From Cinclus cinclus (lineage: Eukaryota > Chordata > Aves > Passeriformes > Cinclidae), in assembly GCF_963662255.1 (NCBI RefSeq), contig NC_085048.1, positions 96,063,729-96,127,728 of the forward strand: a stretch of 64,000 nucleotides of DNA. Reading direction: 5' to 3'. A model generated the notes under the pieces. It was not told the origin of the DNA. It worked only from the letters and a program-made list of their open reading frames with translations, and did no database searches. Positions 1 through 14,992 of the stretch are shown here, piece after piece (the first letter of the stretch is position 1; each line of letters starts with the position of its first letter). The position numbers and the translations under genes are program-made.

Positions 1-2846
1 AATACAGCATAATATTTATTACCTCTTGGTTATCTGGAAAAAAAAAAAAAATCTCTGTTGAAGGAATTCTATTCACAAGTTGCTAAATACAGCAAAAAAT
101 ACTGCTGCTGAACACAAGAAATGCAAAGTGACTGTTTTTAGTGACAGAGAAAAGGAGAGTAAAAGCACCTACATATGTGCAATGGAAGGAAGGAAATCTG
201 TATTTTGTTAGAAATTTAGATTATTTCATACTATTATTCATTCCATGTCAACCACCAACCTGACCAATGCTGGTATAGGTTGACTTAAAGCCTTGCTGGA
301 GGAAGCAAGAAAAAGAGTGAGCTCCTTACAGGTGTGCACACAGGCAAGGCTGTACACTGACAAGAAACAAGCAACAGGACTGCATCATTTCCTGTGTGCT
401 ATTCCACAGCCAGGTGAGAAATCGCATCACAAATCTCTCACGAAATTCTCGACCAAGTCCTCCAGAGGGAGATCAGCCCAAAGGGTGGAAGAACCACCCA
501 GCGGTGGAAGGAGCTGAAGAGGGACATAAATGGCTCCAAATCCGCAAGGAAAGCAGAAATGAAGAAACAAAAATCCTCTCACCTCTGTCATGATGTGATT
601 TTTTTTTTTTTTAATTTGCTGTATTACTCAGGACTCCAAAATACTTTTGTAGAGGGTGAAAAGTAAGCATTGTGCCTTGCTGCTCAGTTCAGAGTCCAGG
701 TGGGAAGGCAGCCCCAAAGCATTGCACTGGTCACGCTGGGCATTTCAAAACACAACCAGCCTGCCCAAACCCTCAACACAGAGGAGCAGGGCAAAGACTC
801 ATTTCTGGCTGAAACCCTACACAGACTGCTAAAAGAAGATACATTGTACACTGTTATTTGGCATTAGCTTCTCCTTTGTGTAAAGTCAGATCCATGTGAA
901 ATTGTAGAGCTTTGCTTCTGACCATGTCCAGGGGGAGCACAAGGTGAATTAAGAGACTCCCCAGAAGTCTCCTGTGCCAAAATGAAAAACAGTTTTTATT
1001 ACATCTTACTTTTTTCTTTTATTTTGTTATTTTGGACGGGAAAAGGGTGCTTTGTTTTTGACACTAAAATTGCATTCAAAATAACAGATTTACTGCCTAT
1101 ATAATGAGGTTTTAGCTTTTCATTTTATCACCCTATTGTCAGAGGTTCTTCTACTCTGTCAGTTTTACTGAGAATTCTGTAAGAGACTGAGGCTTTTATC
1201 CTTCATCTGAACCATGGGATACCAAGCAAGATGTTACACACTAGGAATTTTTTCTCCTCAGAAAGACCAGCTCCTTGACCCTTCTTTGCATTACAGTATA
1301 AACATGAACGGAAGTAGAGAAGGAAGGACAGAAAACAGTGAACAGCAGGATGTAAAGATGTGCTTCCAATTCCTAGCCTGCCTGTTGATTATTTAGTAAC
1401 AACCAATTATTTTTTTTTTCTATTGGGCTTTTTCACGTTTGACATTCATACAAAAGCCATTAACTACAGAAAGGAGGAGTTCGTCATAGAGAGAAGTTTT
1501 AAGTTTTGAAAATGCTGAACAAGCAGCACCTTGTGCAGACAACTGAAGGGGAGGGTGGTAAGAGTCAGCTGGTGCTCAGGCAAGAGTCAAATTTGCTGAA
1601 GCACTCAGGTGAACCACAAGCCTGCATCTCAGACAAAATAATGGAAAGTGATTCCAGCTTTTTAATTTTTAGTCCTATCACTGAATGCAACAACAGAATT
1701 CATATCAATAAGTTAAAATGAGAGAACATATAGTAGTAAACTACACACTTCACAGCATTGCTGATTTTTTTATTAGAGATTTAGAATACGACTGATGTGC
1801 CTCATTAAAGAGAGATTCAAATGGAGTACTGCAGCTACTGAGTGAAAACTGTGGCTGAATTCACAATTTTTAAATAAAGTCAGAGAATACTATCATAGAA
1901 GAAACAATTATTTAGGGATATTCAAAAGTACAACAGGCACACCATCCCTCAAGCTCTCAGAAGTCACCCCTATCTTCCTCTTCGTTTCCCTCATGCCCAT
2001 GCTTATTTTCTGTCTGGACTCTGCACCATTTAAATTGCTGGTCACTTGGAGGACCAAAGCTGCTATTTTGAGTCACTTAACCTACAGTTAATCTCATTGT
2101 TGCTTGCCTGTTTAAGCAGAATTAGTTGGCTCTGGTGTACCTAGTGGTTAACAAGGAGTCTGACAGGAAGTCTTTGTCTATATGTAATGTCACAGAAGGA
2201 GCACTTCAGAACTTGCATAATGAACAGTTTTAACTAGTTTTGACATTAATTCTTAAGAGGACTGAGGGATATGTGAATTGATGAATGATGAATTCAACAT
2301 TCTTGTCTGGCTAAGACTCAAGCATTGCTTTTCTATCTGGAAGCCAAATGGAAAGCAAAAAATTTAAAGCAAGGAACAGCAATTTCCAACTTAAACTAGC
2401 AAGTAAACCTGTTGCATCAATAAATGATTTATTAACATGATACATAGGTGGAGTTAATAAAAAACTTCCTTTGGACATGTGCTATAGTTGATCTGAATCA
2501 GGCAAAGTTTGAATCAAAAAAACCAAAATAACTAGTTTTACTTGTCTGAAATTTATTCAGAAGTGTGAAATCAAAGATCTTTGTGCCTGCACTTCATCTC
2601 CAACCAGGAGACCCTTTCCTGAACTCACCTCCAGCCAAATGGCTTTCAGCAGAGTGTTTATTTGAAAAACGGAGACTTTTTTTCTACAATTCTTGACATT
2701 ATCAACACCATTACCAAAGCATTATGAGAAAACAATACTTCCTAAGTAAGCAAAGCTACCCATGTGCCTAACACTTCTCTTTTTCACAGGTTTAAAGACA
2801 GGCTCCTATTCTGTGTTGAAACATCAGGCAGCAATGGCCGCTACTT

Positions 2847-2902
2847 AAATATTAAATTTTAAAATTTAATTTAAATTTTAAAATTTTTAAAATATTAAAT
2901 TT
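2847..2902. repeat. AT-only inverted repeat block
   Basis: ATTAAATTTTAAAATTTAAT at 2851-2870 is a perfect 20-bp palindrome. It is followed by a partly duplicated TTAAATTTTAAAATTTTTAA and AATATTAAATTT. The block can pair with itself in several registers. It lies directly left of a CR1 fragment. Confidence 0.9.
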
Positions 2903-2921
2903 GAGATGACCTGCTCTAAAC

Positions 2922-3028
2922 AGATCATAGAATACCAGGTTGAAACAGACCACAAGGATAATCTGCTCCAACCCTCCTTGGCAAAAGCACAGTAAAGGTA
3001 AGACACCACAATTCCCTGCAAAACTGAT
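2922..3028 (-). mobile_element. CR1 LINE 3' end fragment
   Basis: The + strand reads ATCATAGAATACCAGGTTGA followed by an ACAGACCACAAGGATAATCTG-like stretch and CTTGGCAAAAGCACAGT. This matches, from memory, the reverse complement of the 3' end of avian CR1 elements (ATCATAGAATxxx, then GGAAGrGACCACAAGGATCATC). The CR1 sense strand is therefore minus, with the 3' terminus at the left. It is 5'-truncated to about 100 bp and diverged, as is normal for CR1. It abuts the AT-rich palindrome at 2847-2902. Confidence 0.75.
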
Positions 3029-6000
3029 AGCCAACTCATTGCTGGTTCTTTTAATATACACAACACTGCTTAAAATGTCTACATAAATTACCTTATTTCT
3101 TCCCATGGATCTGGAACCAAGGAGTATATAAAATTATGCAACAGTGGTTAGGTACTGCCTGCCCAGAGCTGAGATTTGAATACCATAAATGTTCACTGGA
3201 ATAAAACTGTGGTTCAAAAAGATCTATTAGACTAGAAATGGACAAAAAAAGTAACACACAAAAGATAAGGTATTCAGAGGTCTTCTATTTAATATATTAT
3301 GCTAATGTAATTACCAATTTCAGTAAGATTATTACTGGTGCTATTTCAATGTTGTGCAAACTACTATCTCACCATCAGATACTTTCAGCCAAGAATTCTC
3401 ATTACCATAAAACACAAATTAAGTCAAAGCCTGTAGTATGAATCCAACACTAGCATGTGTATCTCAACCATTTCACACATGAGCTGCACTTTTACCTTAA
3501 ATGTACATTTGCTTTTCAGTAACTCTTGCAATGTGTTCCAGCAGACCAGTTATAGAGAATTTCAGCCATAACAGAACCCAAGAACCACACCAGGATTGTG
3601 TCAAAATTTCTAACAGGATACTACTTAAATCCAATTCAAGATGGTGTTTTCATGAGGGAACAGGAATTTCCTGACATTGTCAGAACAATTCTATTATTTC
3701 ATCACTCCATAACAGAGAGATGAGAAAATTATTTTGATGCTGTCAATAATCCACACACGTTACAATGCAATGATCTGGTATTAGAGAACTGAGCAGCAAT
3801 AATGGACACAAAACAAGTTTCTGAAATGCTTATTGATCTGAATCACACAAGCACAGACAAAGCACAACATTTCCTAACCCACAGAAATCAGCACCTGCAA
3901 CATGAAGACACACACTTGATATTAAAGTGAAGATCTAGATTTCTTTTCTTCTACATGATATCCTCAAAAAAGCTCCAGTTTGTTAGAGGTTTCATGGTAG
4001 TCTTGTAAAGACACTTTAAGATACACACATTCAAGTTAGTGCACACTGGGTGGAAGGAAGACAAAAACATTGAGACAGGCAGAGTTTTGGCAGGCACAAA
4101 CATAGACAGGTTTTGGCAACACATTCATAAGGTAAGTAGGGAAATCAGCAATCTGTTTTGCATTCATGTAGTGTAGTTACTGGCAGAGGACAGAAGTTAC
4201 TCAATAATTTTTAAAATCATGGGACAGAAATTTGTTAGTTTTGGTACACTCACAAAAAATGCAGGAAAATGATGGAACAAGCAGAATGGGATAACAGAGC
4301 TATCTCACCAGGCAAACTGCACTGAGCAGCTTCTGTTTGTGTTTCTAATGAAGCTGGCATAATTCTTGATTAAAGACTTTTTAAAATTTATCACAGACTG
4401 TTAAGGTCAAACATCATCATTTATTATAAATCAGATTTCTTCAACTGGAATTAAATATGTGAGAAGGTATGCAAAGGTCTGGATTTGAATCAGATACCAC
4501 ATCAGAAAAATATTGCATTAATTTCCATGACATCCTCAGAACTCAGATTCTGATTTATTTTGTTTTTTTGCAAGAGACAAGTTAATCCCTCTTAGAATAT
4601 TCAACTGGCAATCATGATGTTTTACATTTCAGCATTCACAACTCTCCTAAGCATTTGATTGTCAAAAGCAGCCATGACATTAGTAATACAGACTCTCAAA
4701 TATTTTCCAGAAATAATGGTTTTAAAGAAACAAGGTAAGCAAAAGCAAACTCAATGTTTAAGTAGGAGTTGTGACTTGACAGTAATTTCTTTTTGAGTCC
4801 ATTGACAAGTGCTGTCAACTGTAAATCATACTATTCTTACTTAAACTTTCTACCTTTTTTTGATTTTACATTCTTAAAAGAATTACCAGCTTTGTGACAC
4901 AGATGAGTAGAAAGAGAATGTTATTCAGAGATGTTGCAATTAATCAGACAGAATTTCAGACAGAAAACATGTGGACTCTACTGACACTAAACAACTTTCA
5001 CTTCTGTAAACATAATGTGTAATACTTAGAATGATTACATGGAATACCACAATATGCCATGAAAACACTGGGAGCAAAATCTGAATTCCTTTGTGTGCAC
5101 AAGTCACCTGAATCAGGTATTATGGACTGAGAAACAATTCCATATTAAAATATTTTATATTTTTCTCATATGAGAGAAAGTGTTACAGAAAAAACAAACG
5201 AGAGTACTAGGAAAGGTACTGATAATAAACTCGCTAAAGGAGAGACGGTTGCATAGCACTGGAAGAGATAATAAAATCAGAGGGAGATTATTACTGCTGA
5301 TCCTCTGGGATCAGTTTTGAAAGTGATTTAACATTTTAGCTTTAAAACCTGGCACAAAAATAAATGCACACCCATAAAATGTGTAGATATTACAAAGCTG
5401 AAAAGCAGGAGTAACAGCAGGGAGGACTGGAATATCACACATACAGAAATTACTAAACTGAAGACTATAATAACAGAAATCATATTGCACTTAACTGTGT
5501 AAAATGTAAATACCTTCCTGGTGAGTGTAACAGCAGAAACTTCTCTTATACACCCAAGAGCTCATCAATTGTGAGAGAGAAGGAAGTGAGTACAACAAAT
5601 CATTATTTTACATCTCTACCTTTACAGTATGATGCAACCATGGCTCTTGGTTTAGCTGGGAGAAATATTCTAGCAGAGTGAGAAATACTGCAGCTAGAAC
5701 ACAAGTCCTTTCCAAAATGTCATCTTATATAATATTTACAATCCTTGACATTAAAATTTCATCAAGTTGTCTGACAATTCTAAGATTAAACAACAACTTG
5801 AAGAATGACCATATTCAACAGTGTCATGAAACACCATTTTAAAAGTTCTTATTCGTAAAAGAAATCTCTAAAATTTTGACTTGCATATAAAGAAACTCCA
5901 ATCAGGCTACCAAATATGTCAAAATCTAATTGCTGCTCCAATAGTATGAAGCAGACCAAAACCAAGTGCCCATGGTGGTACAGAACTTTAGCTCTGTATC

Positions 6001-8439
6001 ATCAGTACTAAACTCTTTAAATTAAGATGCACACATAAAGAAATGTTATATTCTACAGTTCTTCTTTTTGTTTTGCAACGCTGTCCCCTGATCAAAACCA
6101 GTCCTTGAAATACAACACATGTGGATTTTTTATTTTACCTTATTTATTGCAGTCCCGAAACCTACTTGCCTTTTTGGAAGTATTCATAATCATAGAGTTC
6201 CACTTACCCTCAGCTGTAGCTTGGCTGTTACTACACCTACAATGTCAGAGACGAAAATTGACCTGAACTCCGACTCCACAGCTCTACTGCTCCGCCATAA
6301 AATAGAAAATATGCCCACCACATGAAATTACATGCTGTGCTTATTTTTTACTATGCCTGTGCTCCACTTTCTCTATATATATTAAATGAGGATATGATAA
6401 GCTATCTTCTAATTCCCAGAGTGTGTAAAACTCCAATATACCTAAATGGGATGTCCAGTTGACCCTATTCACCACCTCATTGCCAAGAATTACTGTGAGA
6501 CAACTTTCAGTTCTTGCTTGTTTGGTTTTGCAAAGCTTTGTAAAGCTCTCATGGCTTCTGCTCATCACTGTGTCTGTGTGGCCCTCTGCAAAGTCACCTC
6601 TTTTCAGTCACTGAGCCAGCCCTGCAAATACAGCTGTACAAAGACTTTGGTGTACCAGATTAAGCAGTACGGAAGTACCGGTAACAATTTATCTTTGGTT
6701 AATTAAAACTACTGCAGCATATAGACAAGGAAGCATATTAAAAGTGAAGCATGCTTGTATAAATATATCCTAACAAAATATTTATATACAAAATCAGCTT
6801 TAAATCAGCTTATGGTATCTCTGGCACCTGAGGAGGATTGTGAGCATATGCTTTTTTCAGAAGATCACTTCCCTAGAGATCAAAACCACACTTTCATCCT
6901 TTAACACAGGAGTATTTTAATTTTTTAAAAGCAAATCTTCTGAAAAAAAATAGCTCAATTAATAGAAAAGCCCCTATCATGTTTAAATCACAATAAAAAG
7001 ATTATAAAAGATAATATAATGAAATTATATGAAAACAATACATTAATTGTTACAAAGCAGAAATCAAGGAAAATAATAAAAATGTATCTTGAAGTTTCTC
7101 ATCCTATAAAGCATTCAGAATGTGTTTGGGCAGGTTCAACATGTAACATAATGTTTATTCCAACCAAAAGGCAAGGAAACATGAGGTAATAAACCATACC
7201 AAGCTTGAAGCATATGTCTACAGTTTCTCTACCATGTCGTGCCGCGACAGTCATACGACATAAATTGTTCACTATGTGATTTTTGCTTTTGTTGTTGTTA
7301 GAAAACAAACAAACCATATTGACAGGCATGATCCAAACATAATAAGCTCTGTGACACTGGCATAAAACTCCTGACAGCAACAGACTAAGGAAGGAACTGT
7401 AGCCAGAGGCTACAAAGGAAGAAATGCATTTGGTCTAAACATATCCCAGTATATCCAGTACTTGCAGTAGCTTGGCAGAAAAACATCTCAGATATTTAAA
7501 AACAATTAAAAAAATAAAGACTGTATACTGTTTGCTCAAAAACATTAAAATTACACTTATTAAGAATAAAGTGTTATTGGAAAAAGCCTTTGTATTCAAA
7601 TTGCATATGTAAAAAATAATTTCCTTTTGACATAAAGCACAAGGCACAAAGCTTATTTAAAAAAAAAAACAAACAAGCAACAAATATATCTTTTAAAAAT
7701 TATCTTGGAAAGGAACTTAAGGGCTGAATTTTCAGCTCTTAAGCAGAACTCTGAAGGAGCTGCACTTACCTAGAAGTAAATTCCTCTCTGCGCTAGTTCA
7801 ACTTCCTATGCCAAGAAGACATAACTTTGCTACTATTGTATCAAATCAGATTTTAGCCCCTCCTCCCTTTTTTCCTTTCTCCTCTAAGCCAGCTTTCTCT
7901 TTGTACCTTTCTAATGCCTTTTTCCAGGACTTCTCACACTGTATCTGATTAAGAATTACTAAGTTACAGTGGCAGCAATATCACTGCTTCCTGCTGCAGG
8001 AGGAAATGCTAGAGGCTGCCCCCCAATAGCTAATAAAGAAAAACTGAACAGCACAAACATCACGGCACCTGAGTCAATAAAGATTTTAATACAACTTTTC
8101 AGATAAAGCTCCACAAGGTCTTGCTTCCCTGACCCCAACCATGGAACCTTCCACAACTGAACCAAGCCTGACCTCATGCAAGCATCTGCTTGGTAAGCAG
8201 TATTCTAATTTGCAGGATGTTAAGTGACTGATTTTTTTCTCATTTAAGAAGTTAAAAGCCAGCGGTATTTTGATGTTATTAAACAGAAACACAAGGTAGG
8301 GCTCCTCTATCAATGCAACAACAGCTCTTCTGGAAATGCAAGAGGGAAATGTTTACTGAAGAACAGCTTCAATGCAGACAAGGCTATTTGAACAAATACC
8401 TCCTTAACTGTCCATCCAGAAATCAGATTCTTGCCCTGA

Positions 8440-8459
8440 TATCTTATTATAATAAGATA
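8440..8459. repeat. Perfect 20-bp palindrome
   Basis: TATCTTATTATAATAAGATA equals its own reverse complement. Each half contains AGATA/TATCT, a GATA-type core, so it presents two inverted GATA sites. Confidence 0.95.
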
Positions 8460-10533
8460 CCTTGCAAGATTATCTTAATTTACTATGAAAAAAGGGAAGT
8501 ACTACATTTAGTGGTTGAGGCAACAGCCATTCAACTCAGAAATCCAACATCAAATTTCTGATTGTCACATCTGAAAGTTCAGCTAATTAAGATATTTTCA
8601 CTCTAAACTGACCAAATATTCACTGGGAAGAATGCTCTAGCAAGAAAACAGGTTTTAAAATACTTCTTAAAATACATTCAAGCATCTCAATGATACAGTT
8701 TTATATGAACACTGCAGGAATACCTGACTCTAAAGCCAAGTAATTATTGCTTATTTTATGCACTGACAAACCTACATGACATTCGAAATCAGATAATTAT
8801 AATGAATTTGTTCAGTGCAGCTTCTAATCTTATGTAATCTAATAATACAAACTCAATTGTATTTCAAATACTAAAAAGGAAGCAAAGGGCACATAAAACA
8901 AAGGTATTTCAAAAAGGAACTTGAGGAACACACAACGTACTAATAAATAAAAATTGGAGACACTATGAAAGAAGGTAGTTATTAAATAAATACTGTGTTC
9001 ACAAAAAGAGAATGAAATGGAAGGTCTGTAGAAGACAAAACACAAGGCAGATAGTTTCCTTTCCACACAACAAAACCACTTGAAAATAATGAAGACTCTA
9101 GCACACAACTGCCATCCTCATTTCTGTCCGCATCATTCTGAACTTTATAAACAACAACAAAATCACTGAAAGTTAATTACCAACTCTATCTTGGTCACCA
9201 AACAAACAGCTAATTATACCCTCAGAGCTGCAGTCACTGAAAGAAAAAAATTCAGAAATAAGAAAAATGTTTTTGTCCTACTTTCCTGATGTTGATTTTG
9301 GATAACTAATAAAGTAGTATGAAAAAGTACTTCCAGGTCTGAAATAATCAGAAGAGAATGAGTGTAAAATTATATTAACTTACATAAAACAGCTTGCAAA
9401 TAGGAATGTTTTGTCCTCAAAAGAAGTCACTAAACTCTCTGAACACCTCCAACTTCATTAAACATTGAAACAGATCTCATGTCAGAGCTATGACTGTTCT
9501 AACATGGACTTTTCTTCTGCGAACACCAAAGTCAAATCAACCTTTATGCCAGAGGCAGCAGGAACTTTTGGAAAGTTCCATCACATTTAGCATCCTCTGA
9601 ATGTTGCTTTAAACATTATTTGGCAGGGAAGACCACAGGTTTTTCTATAGAAACTTCAGGCATTAATAATTTTCCCCTTAAGAGTTAAAAAGTACCCTGT
9701 CCAGTCAAACTTGATTTCTTGTCTCTTTCATTTTCACTTTTAGGAGGGTTTAAACACTTCTGTTTTGCAACAAGCACAACCAATTCCTACCTAAGGAGGA
9801 TTACATACCATCTGGCAGAGTGCTCACATCCATCTGCCTTTCAAGCCATTGCACCCAGAAGCTGAACAAATTGACATGAAAAAGTAGGAACTCTTCATCT
9901 GTGTACTCCTCCTTTTCCTGAGTCTCTTTTCTAGTAAAGGAGAACGAGCACCAGCTAAAGGACAGGTAGGGACTCAGAAAGAAAAGAGGGGTGCAGTCCT
10001 GTCTTGCTGAGCTTCCTCAGCTGACAATAATCAACAACCTCCTTTGTTAGGAGGTCAAACATTAAAGGGGAGGTTTTACTGTAAGCTGAGGATATCATAC
10101 ATTACATTTATGATACTCAAACTATTTCTCATGCCCTTTCTTCTTTAAAATCACATTGCCAGATATCGCAAGTACATCTCAAGGGATGTAGGGGAGAAAC
10201 AGGCACGATGTAATGAACGTTTTTGTTCCCAAGACCAGCTTAAAGCAACTTCCTACTATTCTCTGTAAGATTGAAGAATTGACCCAGGTTAAGTTAAAAT
10301 GTAAAGTTACTTCTCACTTGGCCCAGCCACTTCAGTTCCCTGCACAGTGCCACAAGCCTTTGCTTCAGCAGAGAAGGAGGAATGCCTGGAGCTTGGGGAG
10401 AGAGGAACAATGGGAGGAAAAATGTCCAAAGATACATTTGTAAAGGCACCTCTGCGGAAAGGACTACTCGAGGCTGCTATCGCTTCAGGGGCTGGATTTG
10501 GGGTTTTTAAACTCCTTCTGCTCGAATAACACA

Positions 10534-10535
<2 letters not shown>

Positions 10536-10577
<42 letters not shown>
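10536..10577. repeat. (AT)21 microsatellite
   Basis: This is an uninterrupted run of alternating A and T, 42 bp long. Frames across it on both strands read as Tyr-Ile repeats and are not genes. Confidence 0.98.
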
Positions 10578-10580
<3 letters not shown>

Positions 10581-13500
10581 CTCTCCCACGAGACCCTCTA
10601 AGGAACCCTTTGCCTTCCCCGTGATGTACAGCCAGTGTGATCCACTAGCTCTTTCTTGGCACTCCAAGCATCTGTGGGCCTTTTATTTCAAAATACTTCT
10701 AGGTCATGGCAGGCTCCTTTGGAAATGCTACCGATGAATTGTAGTCAAACAGCATTAACCTCATCCAGCCCTCAGTGCAGGTCAGGTGCCAGCCCGAGGG
10801 CACTCTTTGAGAGCAGCTGCCAGCGTTTGTACCATAGGAGGCTACAGAGCAGAATGAAGGCCCAGATAACCTTTGTATCCAGCCCTTCCTCAGTGGAAAA
10901 ATGGAGCGGAAACAACTCACAGAGCTCTCCCACGTTTGTCACAGAATACCTTGTAAGGAAGCACTGGCTTACCAAACCCTCACTAAAATAACTTTCTGTC
11001 CTGCAGTTTTCCGTGCAAAACTAAACCATGCCACATTTCAAAGCAATACATTTTCAGTAACTATCAAAATAATCCAATGTTATTTTTTCCTTATTTTTCT
11101 ATCCGTTTCCTTCACTCTCAGCACTTTGTAAGGACATCTTCATATGTGTATTCCACATTATGTTTCTTGCAAAGTTCGGTAAACACTTAAAATACAACGT
11201 TGCTTTCTTTCAAACCCACAATGAGAGCTCACTTTACCAAAGGCCTGAGCACTTGGCTCATCCTTGTGCCAACTCAACTCCGACACACCGTGCAATGTAG
11301 CTCAACTCCCAAGATGGGCCTTCCACCCCTAAATTTTCCACTTAAGCAAATTAATGATCAGTAAAGATGGGATACACCCAGAAGACAGAAAACCACTTAT
11401 TCAGCAAGTCAAAAATGGATACACTGGCACTGAAACTTACAGTTGAAAGTGAAATGCATCTTACACAGGATACCAGATTTCAGCTGCTTGCTGACAGTAA
11501 ATATTTCAGGGATGTCCCTGACATCCCTAATATGATTTTTACTGAGGACAAATAGTACCTTCTTGTTAAAAGCAAAGAGTGTGGCTTGATAGGGAATAGA
11601 CAGTTCTTTTATGCCTCTAATGGATTTATTCCCTCATGTTCAGTATTTCTCAGAAAGGATGTCACTTCCCCAGAGAATTCTGCTGCTCTACATTTTAAGA
11701 ACTCCAGTGAAGCTCAGCTTGAATTTTAGAAGCTGAGAGAGAAATTCAAAAGCAAAGAGGAAAAAAAAAAAAGGAGAAGAAAAAGGTATCTGGTGCTTTA
11801 GAATGCTAAAATTCTTCTAACTAAAGGACAGCAGCAACCAGAAATTCAGAAGCACCCTGATGGAGCGAACTGTAATCTCACACACTTTCTGCAAGTGGGT
11901 GTGTTTAGGCTTTGCATGCCTATTTTTCACATGCAAAAGACAACACCTGACATGTATGTAACTTAATGAGTTTGCCCTGTAGTCTTAACTATCCTCTCAT
12001 AAACTTAACCAACAAAAATAGTAATTAACGCAGGTGTTTCATAATATTGCCAAAATATTTTCTTAGTAAGAAAGTAACTAAGGATTGCTTTACCATTCAA
12101 TAGAAAAAGATGACTGTTTAATGTGGGTGTGTGCCAATATATGAAAACTATTTTAAATTAATATTTTTGCAGTGGTCTGGAGGATCATGAGCCTAAATGT
12201 TGAACACTCCCTAGCTGCAAATTGGCTCTGCCCTGAATCACTGTGCAGCCCTGCAGAGAATAAATAGGTGGAGGAAAGAAAGCCAAAATGAAAATTATTT
12301 AAGCACATTAACACTTACAATTCTCTACTTTTCAAGAATATGTAATGCCCCAAATTAAATTTAGGACAGAGACAGACTTAGATGCACCCTTACCAAGAGG
12401 CCACCTCAGAAGGCAGCACAAAAGGCAGCAGCACAAACAGTGCAGAGGTGTGCAAAGTCACCAGTGGCACACTGAGTGTGCCCAGGACAAGCTCCTGTCA
12501 AGAGAGCATCTTCTGCAATTCTCAAGGAAAACTTCCTCCCATAGCAGCCAGGCCTTCTCCAGTCTTCTTTTACACTAAAGAATTTAGCCAAACCCAAGAA
12601 TTTCTACTTTACATAATACTGATAGAAAACCTGGTTCACCAATAAAATCATAAAGGTATTGTAGGAAAAAACAATTTTTATGTGTTTGAGATAACACAAC
12701 ATGCTCTAAAGAAAGTGCAGCTACCTAGCTTAAACTGAGAAGAGTTTTACTGCAGTCCACACCTGGATATTTGATAATACATGCAAATATAAGCTTTTAA
12801 CATATGTCATGAGGAATGAAGTAACAACACAACCTTGAAGCTAAAATTAATATTAATGCATGTAGAGAGTTTTTCAGAGGAGGGGAAAAAAAAGCCAAAA
12901 GAAAGGTCCTAAAAATATATACAAATAAACGGCAAATTGTTGTTGATTCCTAATAAATGGGAAATGTTACACTGTATGATGCTACAATTTGAAGAAAACT
13001 GGCACAAGACAGAATTTAACCTTGGCCTAAAAGTAAGCATCACTTCACCAGCACAAATTTTAATTGAAGATATCAGGGTTAGGTATAAGCTTCCCATGAA
13101 AACTGTGCATTTGTGAGAGATAAAAATATGTACTTTCTCATTTTGAACAGCTGCACATATATTTGACTTAGATGAAGTTTCCCTTCTAAAGCTAGCCTTG
13201 GAGCTGTCAACATCACTTGGTAGGTGCCAGTGCTAGTGAATTCATACCAATGGCAAAAACTAGGATACTAAAGAAGAGGCCATTTTCTGTACATTCTGAG
13301 CCATCATTTAGCTATCAGGTAAAATACCAGAAGATTTGTTCAAGAAAATAATTAGTCAGAAATGAAAAATTATCCAAGGTTTCTGTTCTGATTAATGTTA
13401 TCTCAAAAAATACTGGATCACATATTTGTTGACACTAAAACGATGACACAACCTGAGAAAACATTAAGGATACCCTCAAAAATGGTAGTATTAATGTCAT

Positions 13501-14960
13501 TTATAGCTAGCAACTCTTCCTTTTTCTTAATTTCATTAGGTATCAGGACACAGCTTCAAAAACATCATGCAATTTATCTGCACAATTTCAGTAATACATA
13601 GATTTTGATCTCCTTCCATCTATAAATTCATCCTGCAATCCCACAATGCTAGTGCAGAAACAGCATTCAAATTTGGAACTGAAAACCTGAAATACAGTCA
13701 TTTAAGTAACGCTGAGGTTGTTTATATTTGGCATTTCAGAATCTTGGCTAATGTACTTTAGGAAAGGAAAGTGTCTTGCATTTGACATCAGAGTGATTGG
13801 CACACAAACAGCCACTGCAATCAGCATCACTCCCAAACAAAACTAATTGACAACTAAAAAGTGATTGATGCTGGAAAGGCACAAGAGGAGTGACACACTT
13901 AGAAGAAAAACAGAAATACAAAAACATTCACAGAAAGCCAGAAAATTATCATTGAAGTACACCACCAAGAATGGTTAATGTGAAAATCTATCCTGAAAGA
14001 ACTGGGGCACTAAAAGGAAACAAAACAAAGCAATCTGCTATCTTACTGTGCGAATAGAACCTTGACCAAAACATGCCTAAAGCATGGTTTCTAGTTCAAT
14101 AGCAACAACCCAGATCAAATCTTGATGCACACTGGCTATTCATCTGAAATACCACTACTGCAGCTGCTACATTAATCCAGCTTTTAGCACTATTTCCTCC
14201 TTCTTCTCCTACACCCTTCGCTGTGTGCAAGGCACTCCCAAAAAAGGATGTGGCCACCATGGTTAAGCCTTCAGGAAAAGAGCATTAGTGGCATTTAGAT
14301 GATGTGTTTTCTTTTCCTTTCTTTTGTTTTACCAGTTGCAAACATCTTAATAAAACTAACAGTGAAATGGGTCTCATTTCAAAGGCTGATCATTTAACAT
14401 ATACTGAAGTGGTCTTTACATTTTTAATCTTGCCAAACATGCCTTTATGAACAGGCATTGCATTGCAGCAGCACTAATGACAAAATGCCAAAATGGCATT
14501 TAAAACTTCATGAACGGGAAGCTCACTGGCAACGCCACTAATCAAACAACAAAGGACTGAGAATGCATAGGAGCTTGTTTTTTGGGTTTTTTTAATTCAC
14601 ATGAATAAATATGCAAGCAAAATAATTAGCATATTGTTTTCAACTGCAATGCTACTATTTTCATCTCAAATTTTATACCAGCACCTATTTCATCTTGGAG
14701 ATGCTACTGTTTGAGGATGAAAACATCACATCTGTTGCACATTACGTACTACCAGTATTGAACTACAAACATTTTGATCTGTTTGGAGGAAAAGGTAGGA
14801 ATATGTGCTTCTGAAAAGGGTTACTAGTGCATATGCAGATTTACTGGGTAAAAGACCTGGCAACAGTAGATGGTGTCTCACCAGTTTACCCACAATCACA
14901 TTTTAAGAATTAGCTCCAAATTAAATTTAATGCAAAAACCTTTCACATTAGGTCCCAAGC

Positions 14961-14961
14961 A

Positions 14962-14992
<31 letters not shown>
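14961..14992. repeat. (AAAAC)n short tandem repeat
   Basis: A run of seven A is followed by about five perfect CAAAA units. Confidence 0.95.
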
